Below are positions 52,101 to 59,800 of a stretch of DNA of 64,000 nt, one piece after another. Position 1 is the stretch's first letter. Every line of letters starts with the position of its first letter. The DNA comes from 66-474 sp035688305 (lineage in GTDB: Bacteria > Pseudomonadota > Gammaproteobacteria > Xanthomonadales > Rhodanobacteraceae), in NCBI GenBank assembly GCA_035688305.1, contig DASSNC010000111.1, forward strand, positions 1 through 64,000, written 5' to 3'. The notes beneath the pieces were generated by a model, which saw nothing but the letters and a program-made list of their open reading frames with translations, was not told the DNA's origin and made no database searches. The position numbers and the translations under genes were made by a program.

Positions 52101-55100
52101 CGGAAGTCAGCTGGCTGGTAGCGAAGAACTCGCCTGCCTCTTGGGCACGCGTTCGGCACACGTAACGCATGAACCGCGCGCATTCTTGCGCAATTTCACC
52201 GTGAGCTATCGATGCTGCAGCATTTCGACTACGCGCAGCTAGCTGCCCTGCGAGCTCGCTGAACTGTTGCAACGGTCTCAGCTGAGGCTTGCCCGATTGC
52301 GGAGCGGTGGCAACCGACAAGCTGAGCAAGGTCGCCAGTTCTGAGTATTCCATCACTGCTCGCGTAACGTGCTTGACCGACTCGTAGTTGATGGAATCAT
52401 CAAGCTCGGAAATCGCGGGTGGCGCAAGCCCTTGGAAAAGAGATCGCGCATTAGTCAGCAGATTTCTATGGGCAATCTTAAGGGCAACCTTTCTCCTCAG
52501 CCAATCTGAGGTTTCCGAAAGCGCCCGTACATCTGTCGTGGCCTGCTCAATTAATGCTGTCGCATCTGCTGTCCTCCCGCGGGTCAATAGATGTGCAGCC
52601 GCCCAAAGGCGCAAGAACACGTGTGCACCGGGCTCCAAGCGGAAATCGGCGATTATTGTGCCTACATCAACTGCCGAATCGAATGCCAAGGCTGCCATTG
52701 CGGCACGTTTTCGTAGCAGATTCCCGAGGTCGTTCGGGTCCTGAAATGGATGATTGTCACGCCCGGCGACCTCGACGATACGGTCAATCCCGGACAAGAT
52801 CTCAGTCGGCGTCCTAAAATGGATTGCCTGCTCAACCCAATTCTCAAGCTCGCTACGTTGGGAAACCGGACCTCCGGTGGACCCGTCGTCACTTCCCAGG
52901 TCGTGCAATGGTTCGATGCGCTCGAAGAGAGATCTTGCTCGATCCAAGTTTCCCTCGGCCAACCACGCAGCCACCACGGCGTATCCGTTACCGCCTACCT
53001 CCTCAATGAATGCCTCCGCATCATCAACGTCGCCAGTTGCAATCAAGGCCTCGACCGTATCATCCGACTGCTCAATGGCCGAAAATCGACGAGTCAACTC
53101 GTCCGACGAAAAGATCAAACGGAAGGCTGCTGTTGGATCCCGCACCTCCTTCAAAGAATTGAAGGCCAGCCTGATATCGTCCTGAATGCTACCCACCGAT
53201 CGGCCGGCTAGAAACTGCTCGCGAAAGAGCGCCGGAGTCGCGAGTACTAGCGCCTCTTGATGCGCTCCAGAGCGCAACAGATAGCGCAATTGCAGATACC
53301 GTTGAGGCGAATCATCGCCTGCGCTTACCGCGATTTCCGCCAATCGTCGGTATAGCTGTGTTGAGTATTCAGGATCTGGCACTCCATAACGCAATCTGGG
53401 TATGCGGGCCACAAACAGCCGAAAACTGTTGTGAAAGACCGACCAGCCACGCCCATTACTGATGAGGAGATGGCGAACGTTGCGCCAGGCGCGATCTATG
53501 GCGTCGATGGAGTAGAACTGTTCGAGCTGGCCCAGATCCAATGGAGCCTCTGATCTAGCGATGAGCCCGAGAATGTCCATGATCTCTTGGTCATCGTCCA
53601 ACCCGCGCAATGCGGATGTGTACAACGCCTCGACGTCTCCCGAGTATTCGAACCCTCCATCCAGAATACTCGCCCGTTCCACCTCGTCCTTGGCAGCGAG
53701 CAGCGCTTCGATCAGGTAGTGAGTCGCAAGCGGATGACCTTGCGCCAACTCGCGTAAGCGCGTCCTCGAGATGGTCTCTGGAAGCCCCATAGCATCCGCC
53801 ATTGCGGAAATTGCACCCTGAGACAGAGGGGCGATTTCCACATGGCGTCTTGGCAAACCCGATTGGTCTCGAACAGAAGGTGGAATGCCGGGCAGATCTA
53901 CGCGCTGGGTCCCCAGAAGGAACACAACGCCATCGGGAATCGAGGCCGGAAGTGGCAATTCCGAAAGAAATGACCGCTCGGGGCGCTCCTCTCGAGGTAC
54001 ATGATCCAATCCATCGACGACAATAAGCGTTCGAGTACCAGTTTCTTGGAACCGCGTACCCGCTGCGCTAAGCAATGCTTCGAGTTCCTCCCGCCTTTCT
54101 TGAGGTGACTCCCGCCGGAACCGAAGACCGCGCAGACCGGTTCGTCGTAGCCCTACGATCAGGTCCTCTTGAAAGTCGGCTGCCTCTGCGCGGCCTATCC
54201 CTTGGGCAGCTCCAGGCACGAAAGCCAGGTACCTGACCACAACAAGCCGAGGCTCCGATTCGAATGCAATCTGCAGCAAAGTGGACTTGCCGGAACCAGG
54301 AGGCCCGACTAATGACACATATCCCGATGTGCTTCCATTCAATGCAAGCCTAAGTTGCTCCTCCGTAGCCGGATTGCGCTGTACGGCAGCGCCAACGGGA
54401 AACTGGTGGCGATGCAGGGTCTCGACATCGAGCCAGCCCATTTCTCGCAGGAATGCTTCTCTGGTCCATCGATCCTGCTCGGGAACGCGAGCAACAAGAG
54501 TTGGCAAGCGCTGCGCTATCCGATCTACTTGCGGCTGTGAGAGATCGGTTATGCCAAATCGAGTGGCGAAATCTGGATCTCCGCCATGGACGAGTTCGAA
54601 ATGGCGCAGAAACTCCTCGAATCCAGCATCGTCGAGGCTCGACTTCCCAAGTAGATGTTCGACAAATGAGCCCCAACGAGATACTTTCCACTCCGCCAAC
54701 GTCCATGAAGGGTGTGCCCTCCAGTCTTCGACGAACTGTCGCGTCGTTCCACCATCATCAGTTAGCCGATCATTTTCCGACGGAATATCCGATACAACGA
54801 CGCGAATTCTTACCGTCTGACCCGGGCAACTTTCCCGTAGCTGCTGCCAAGCGAGAACTAATCCAGATAGCAAACCGTCGCTCCCGGTCAAGAGCGAACT
54901 GATCCGAAACGCGGAGGGGTTCCGTGCAGTCTTGAATTGGTGTCCCACCACTTCGTCGTCATACCCCAACACGACGTCGTCGGCGATTCCGGCACATCGA
55001 TCTGCGAGGCCCACCCAGCGCAGGTCTCCGCCGTCCAACCCGCGGTAGATGGCCGCGGCCGCAGCTTCGTACTGGCGGGTGTATCCGCGCTGTGCCCGTC

Positions 55101-55188
55101 TCTCACCCTCTCCCGGAGCAGTTGTTCGGGTAGCAGAAGCTTCAGGTGAGGGTTCGGGATCTAGGGCAGGGGAAGCGGGGACACTCAT
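49147..55188 (-). CDS. STAND NTPase with N-terminal DUF4297/Cap4-like nuclease domain, defence candidate
   Basis: The 2013-residue protein looks like an Avs-type immune sensor-effector. Residues about 35-200 match the DUF4297/Cap4 pattern of PD-(D/E)xK nucleases: GYTRQYEAAAAAIY, acidic D70/D71, and Q84-F-K86 in VGHQFK. A STAND NTPase follows: Walker A GPPGSGKST (K301) and the Walker B/sensor TLIVVDGLDHV near residue 395. The C-terminal 1400 residues are helical repeats that in such proteins recognise a phage component; I see no recognisable catalytic domain there. It is transcribed towards the recombinase trio. The upstream gene ends 171 bases away. Avs3-like identity is not demonstrable without alignment. 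Confidence 0.85.
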   Translation of the reverse strand: MSVPASPALDPEPSPEASATRTTAPGEGERRAQRGYTRQYEAAAAAIYRGLDGGDLRWVGLADRCAGIADDVVLGYDDEVVGHQFKTARNPSAFRISSLLTGSDGLLSGLVLAWQQLRESCPGQTVRIRVVVSDIPSENDRLTDDGGTTRQFVEDWRAHPSWTLAEWKVSRWGSFVEHLLGKSSLDDAGFEEFLRHFELVHGGDPDFATRFGITDLSQPQVDRIAQRLPTLVARVPEQDRWTREAFLREMGWLDVETLHRHQFPVGAAVQRNPATEEQLRLALNGSTSGYVSLVGPPGSGKSTLLQIAFESEPRLVVVRYLAFVPGAAQGIGRAEAADFQEDLIVGLRRTGLRGLRFRRESPQERREELEALLSAAGTRFQETGTRTLIVVDGLDHVPREERPERSFLSELPLPASIPDGVVFLLGTQRVDLPGIPPSVRDQSGLPRRHVEIAPLSQGAISAMADAMGLPETISRTRLRELAQGHPLATHYLIEALLAAKDEVERASILDGGFEYSGDVEALYTSALRGLDDDQEIMDILGLIARSEAPLDLGQLEQFYSIDAIDRAWRNVRHLLISNGRGWSVFHNSFRLFVARIPRLRYGVPDPEYSTQLYRRLAEIAVSAGDDSPQRYLQLRYLLRSGAHQEALVLATPALFREQFLAGRSVGSIQDDIRLAFNSLKEVRDPTAAFRLIFSSDELTRRFSAIEQSDDTVEALIATGDVDDAEAFIEEVGGNGYAVVAAWLAEGNLDRARSLFERIEPLHDLGSDDGSTGGPVSQRSELENWVEQAIHFRTPTEILSGIDRIVEVAGRDNHPFQDPNDLGNLLRKRAAMAALAFDSAVDVGTIIADFRLEPGAHVFLRLWAAAHLLTRGRTADATALIEQATTDVRALSETSDWLRRKVALKIAHRNLLTNARSLFQGLAPPAISELDDSINYESVKHVTRAVMEYSELATLLSLSVATAPQSGKPQLRPLQQFSELAGQLAARSRNAAASIAHGEIAQECARFMRYVCRTRAQEAGEFFATSQLTSAASEVVRSLLESAARLGLNEFAMAVNEIDQVLADSPTERNRFVPLESVIACTMAQLGGNVDDAERRLSGLLERRDENTPSEFLSSTARLAVAFAQIGRKDRARALLAEGRAETLGYAVQAKKDPQYAFWIALLREANRIDPVGRFARVRTLARQAVGMTLTEGRDAAGRIAHEIIVEAMLDNAKLGISTALALNNADLIELPDVVDALMIGLVKRDPRRLRACVETWVSLCLPFHRAAYYRSESEGWFIREAMGVAAPAEVDVIANILQMNIEIHSQMDVRHSLLDTLALEVEKRGVPSGGIRAGMARLAGEPTLRRSGGDSPTRYDDVADITSLTARLDEVATDGSVDYDATKAFIRLIPTADIDVALALFDRHARISQDNRARFSLVDRALAVGRNDVAARLVNGYVIAEDRSASWSWTMGGGRRRYFQARLKLDGAAVHADAYANFASALAAGEEMTNSLLWDIDDIWPVLTTAPNWQAMWESVEEQLPCTRDYRLGKDIEMIDVDTDSALTAKLFHQLLALPIPELRWHAERGLSALADIDEDALTTLIESMLSGAAEEVIEGLRLARAWGRTKLRGVLETRVVALVDHDDIVVRSLAKALTMKWGLDVGRQVAPTPVFYSLALPPLQPVVRANSLRRRPFGPPAVSDVAAWSAPVDHLVSRLAEAAGVSTGHIRRRVQDLIESWGGLEAFGQPGLDGLEREMSKLGFRLTFRYPHVVGALRALRRIAGELERAGRISADEIDQLVWALGESQVPLRTKMDIRPEFVHRPTMPGFRVDEEDWLAAVEEDLSDVDLGPDTILAGVSHFHGRDAFTTYEWTRMRLFGTRLPARIDPRFLYDGLPVSAPAGLNGGPETRAWIPVCRVEREGLGSLPNFELTLDPSLTASLNWRIADDGSSTWADTTGAIVATAYCWRDGAPDGQTHGDCLWGEGAAIVLNATGRTQLEALIGVREFTAATARRSKNASHEEKVRFAIRPSDSP

Positions 55189-55359
55189 CGGTTCATGATA
55201 GTGAATGGCCTTCGATGCCGCTGGAATGGGCCCGGAGTCGGAAATTGGGTCGGCGGCAACAAGGCAACGCCACCGCAGATCGGCTTGGACGTGCAGAAGG
55301 CCAAGCGCAAAGAATTTTGGAGCAAGTCCGGCAACCGACCCATCGACTCTACGGCTAAC

Positions 55360-56877
55360 TTACGTCTCGGAATTCGAAACTGCCGCCGCGTCGGTATCTT
55401 GGGGCCATTCAAGGCAGCTCCGGATGTTAAATCCGCCCGTTGAGCCGTACTTCGTCACATCGGCGGGAAGATGATCCGTCAGATATCGGTGAACACGGCG
55501 AACAATGGCTGCATCAAAGCTCAGGATGCCCAGGGGGATCGGGAATCCGCGGCCATCGTTAATTGGCGCGTGAACAACCACGGCGGCAACTCTGCGCGGA
55601 ATCAGGAGGACTTCGAGCGAGCTTGGAATCGCCCCAGTATTTGGCCTGCAGAAGATTGTGGGAGCGGCTTTAGTCAGCCGCCGCTGAGGTTTTCCTTCAT
55701 CAATCAAGATGGGGCTGCGCTCCATCTTTCTGCCAGTGGCGTCTACATCAACGCCTTCCTTCGTGAGCGTTTCGAGAAGCTCCAGGAAGGATCGCGAAGC
55801 ACCCCATGCTGACTGCTTCGGCACGACCCACAAGAAAACGTCATCATTGCTAAGCGCAGGTTCGTTTGCGTAGCCGATAGCCGTTGTAATTCGTACGATG
55901 TTCTCGGGTTGATACAGCGCTCCAGCGATGCCAACGGTGGGCCTATTGCTGCGCAACTCACCGGCGCGACCGGCCAATTCCTTGAAGTAACGAAGCGATG
56001 CAAAACCAGAGCGATTCACATACTCCTTTAGGTACTCGGGCGCGATATTCGTCAGGACGTCGAGCGCATTGACATCCTCCGGCGTCTTTACGGTTCGAAG
56101 ATTCTCCAGAAACTCCGCCACACCATGGACGACTCGGTCTCGATCGGCAAGTTCGTGCCCTGTTCTCCACTTCTCCAGAAGCGCTTCAGGTTCGCTAGGC
56201 CTCCGAACTGAGGCCATGGCAACAAACGGGACGACTGCTGAGAATCGGTCGCCGGCGACTACGTCATCCACTGAGTACAAGGACCTCTTTAGTTGATCCA
56301 CCGCCTCCCTGTCCCTGCGACTTGAAATCTCTCCATAGAATCTGCGAAAGGACTCAGGAACGTGCCTCGAAGCGTTGGCGACCAGGTCCGGATCTCGAAT
56401 CGCAAGCTCAGGTAGCGATCTTTCAAATTCGGATTGGTGCTCCCGATCGCAGGGCGCAAGAGAGAGTAAATCGAATCCAACTCTTTCTGTTTTTTTAGCG
56501 ACGTCGTAGATCTGAGGCTTGTCGCTCGCCTTAAAGAGGGCGTTGCCGGCATCCGTCAGCCAAATGCGTCCTTCGGAGCGAGATATATAGGCTCGGGCTT
56601 CGGCATCACGTATGACGTACGCCATTTCATTGGCGTTGAAGCCAAAGAAGCTTGCAGCAGTTTCCTCTGGCATGCCGTCGGCAGAATGCAATAGTCGCAG
56701 CAAGAACTCGGTTGTTAGCGAAACCTCGCCAACTTCGGCCACTTTGTGCCGCACCACGAACTGTCTGGCCGGAAGTTGCACGTCGAAAATTCCGACGGGA
56801 ACCCGAACGTCGATCGATTCAGGTTCGGCTCCAATTGCTGCCTTGCGCAATGAAAGCACGCGACGAGCCCCGCTCAT
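55360..56877 (-). CDS. unrecognised protein coupled to the NERD-kinase-helicase
   Basis: The 505-residue protein has no family that I recognise. Residues about 50-120 resemble a winged-helix domain (TTEFLLRLLHSADG, GRIWLTDAGNALF). The rest is mixed alpha/beta with several ordered-looking blocks such as PALSNDDVFLWVVPKQSAWG and SLEVLLIPRRVAAVVVHAPIND. There is no membrane segment, no signal peptide and no phospholipase-D HKD motif. ATG 56877 overlaps the stop of the helicase gene by four bases (ATGA), so the two are translated together, and a functional partnership is very likely. It could be a DNA-binding adaptor, an effector or a toxin-like subunit. Confidence 0.78.
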   Translation of the reverse strand: MSGARRVLSLRKAAIGAEPESIDVRVPVGIFDVQLPARQFVVRHKVAEVGEVSLTTEFLLRLLHSADGMPEETAASFFGFNANEMAYVIRDAEARAYISRSEGRIWLTDAGNALFKASDKPQIYDVAKKTERVGFDLLSLAPCDREHQSEFERSLPELAIRDPDLVANASRHVPESFRRFYGEISSRRDREAVDQLKRSLYSVDDVVAGDRFSAVVPFVAMASVRRPSEPEALLEKWRTGHELADRDRVVHGVAEFLENLRTVKTPEDVNALDVLTNIAPEYLKEYVNRSGFASLRYFKELAGRAGELRSNRPTVGIAGALYQPENIVRITTAIGYANEPALSNDDVFLWVVPKQSAWGASRSFLELLETLTKEGVDVDATGRKMERSPILIDEGKPQRRLTKAAPTIFCRPNTGAIPSSLEVLLIPRRVAAVVVHAPINDGRGFPIPLGILSFDAAIVRRVHRYLTDHLPADVTKYGSTGGFNIRSCLEWPQDTDAAAVSNSET

Positions 56878-59800
56878 ACGTCACCTTCCTTCCGCTTGAC
56901 CCTGCCAGTGACCTTCTCTTTTCCCTTCCTCGACGATTTTGGTGAAGCCAGAAGCTCGGAGGCGTCCAGGCGCATGGCGTCACCGCCTTTGACCTCTTCG
57001 TCGAAGCCGGCCGAAACAGCACCAAGCGGAGACCCTTCTCTCCATGCTGCCTTTGCGCCCACGATGACAAGACGATCCATCGCTCGACTCAGGGCGACAT
57101 TGATTCGATTCTTCTTCGCCAGGAAGCCGGGCTGTATTGTAGGCGCCCCGCGGTCCTTGATCCCATCTGCGTTGTTTCGAACCAGCGACAGAATCACAAT
57201 GAGGTTTTCTTTGCCTTGGTAGCTGTCGATAGTGTCAACCTTGATCGCGCGCCTGAATACCTCTGGAAGGCTCTCGGATTGGAGTTTCCGTCTCACGAGT
57301 TCAAGCTGCGCCGCATACGCGCAGATCACGCCGATCGCCTCCACGCCATCCGGCAGAGTCTTAATCCAGCTCAAGAATGGCTCGTGTTCGGACCAGCGCT
57401 TAAGCAGCCAGACGATCACATCCGCTTCGGCGGCATTGTGTAAACTCCCACGCCTTATACTTCCGGCCCTTTGGTAAGCGCTCGCACCCATGGCGTCCGT
57501 ACTCACCCACACGAGTGGAACCGCCAGTTCAGGCGGCAGGGCCCCCGGAGGAATTTCTGGCTTGGTCCGTTCGTGTTGCAGAGCTCGGTCGTAGAACGAG
57601 TTGGAGACCAACCTGCCGATCGGCGGAAGCATCCGATACTGCTTCTTTAACGTATGCCCCCCATGTTTGCCGTATGTGGATTCGAACGCGCGCTCGAAAT
57701 CGCTCTTAACCACTTCGGCTGCCGAAATCTTCAACTCAAGCGCGAGAGCATCCACGACATCTGGAGAATGCTGGGGTTCGAGTTGCGCGTGGTCGCCTAC
57801 TAGCACGACCCATTTCCCCGCTTGTATTGGAACCGCCAGCTCGCTCGGAGTGCAGCGCGCCGCCTCATCCACGATCACGAGATCAAAGGTTGTCTTCGTC
57901 AGCCCCAAGGAAGAACGGCCAAGGCCTACGCATGTACCCGAGACTACTTGCCGGGTGCCGGCTAGAAAAGTCTCGTAGCTCCTCTGCCATGTAGAGACAG
58001 TTCCGACGATGTCCCGCCCGAGCTCTGCGATGTTTCGCAGCCGCTCAACCCTATGAGCAGTTTCATTCGAAAGCCTTGAGAAGAAGAGGGAGGTGACCAT
58101 GTTCTCGACCTCGCTCGATTCAACTTCTGACAGGTCGCAATCAATACCACGATCTAGAAGGCGCTGCTGCACAGTTGCCTTCAATGAGTTGACTCGGACT
58201 GTTTCGCTGTTTGCCTCGACCAACTCGGAAACGCGGGCCAGTATCGGCCGGATTGTGTCCTCGAAGAACATCACGGTCTCGCATTCGGTTTCACTCAGTC
58301 CAAGATATCTCGCAACGACACCCATCCTTAATTCGCGGGTCGCGACGAAGTCATCCTTATAAGCTCGTTCAACGGCAGCGGCGTGGTATGGCCTCAACGA
58401 CTCGGAAATCTGGCCCTCAGCGCCAACCCGAATCATGCTTAGCGAGTCGCGGTCCTTTCCGAACAAGTTCAATACGGCCTCGGCCGCGTTGTTGACAGCT
58501 TCATGCGATTGACTGGCAACTAGCACGTTCCTCGCGAGCCCATGAGTCAGCGCGTAGTGCACCAGTGCGCCAATGAAGCGCGTCTTTCCTGTCCCTGGGG
58601 GGCCCTGCAACAAGCCCAACGGCCGATGCGCGACGATTCCTTTGAATGCGGCCACCTGCGTCGGATTGAGCTTATAGCGCTGCACCAGCAGGTCTTCTTC
58701 CACCTCAATGGTGATGTTGTAGGGCCGCTTGCCTGTGGCAGGGTAAAAAGCGTCGAGCAACTCAGGAGCAACGGAGTTTTTGGTGAGAATTCGAGTTGTT
58801 GCCTCCTCGCGGCGCTGCCAGCTCGTGTTCTCCATACGACTTTGGAACCGGAGGCGGTCGCCATCTCGAACGATGGGGCCTCGAGAGCCGTCGACGTAAC
58901 CGTGAATGGCCAAAGCGTCTGCAGATGTCTTCTGAACGTCGAGGGCCCCGATCTTGCGCCAGATGCCGTTATTGTCGAGTCGCTCAACTGCGACCACGTC
59001 CTTTCGGTCGAAATCCAGGTTGCCGACCGACAGCTGAATCGGTAATACGTGAAGACGCGCTTGCGAGCGATATGTACTGTCGCCTAAGGCAAGAACCTCC
59101 GTCTTGAGCTCGCCCTCGATCCGAATCGAACGCTCCCACAACAGTGGCACATCCAAACTACCCCTTGCTCCACCTTCGCCGGCTGCTTGCTCTCGCTCTA
59201 CAAGCTCGTCCTCCTTTGCTTCGATGCTGGCGACTTGAGACAGTTCCTGCTCGCTCTCTTCCTTTATCTGAGGTGGTGGCGCGCCCAGTGCAGCCGCAAC
59301 CTCAGGGAGTTGGAGGATCGACGAAATAGCCCCCAATTGACTCAATCCGCTTTCAATCACGAGATTCGCGCGGAATCCGCAGATCTTCTGCTTCGCGAGC
59401 CAAGATGCCTGCGCTTGTTCAAGCTTGTTGCGCCACGCCTTCGAGGGCGCTCCGGTAGCGCCCAATTCGACCGAAAGCTCCTCGACTGCGCCAACGATTT
59501 TGAGTCGCCTGTCGCTTTTCACAATCCAAAACTGCCCTTCGTCAGGAAGCATCGGGCCAGATTCAGTGCGAGGAATGGAGATGGTGAAACTCGGCAGATC
59601 ACTTTCAGTAGGCGGTTTCGCAGCGACTTCGAGAGCCTCGCGTAGCGGTAACAATGTACCGTTCGCTGGAGGTCCCATGCGACATTCTTCGATGGCCCTT
59701 TCGATTCGTCGAGCGACTTCCGCATTGATGTCTAGCCTCGCCAGAAGTTCCTCTGCGATTTTTGTCACTGCGTAGCGATCGCGCTCGAATCGCCCACCCG

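Noticed and set aside
55189..55359. Small plus-strand open frames in the gap upstream of the STAND gene.
   Set aside because: They are short, overlap real minus-strand genes at both ends, and lack ribosome-binding sites.
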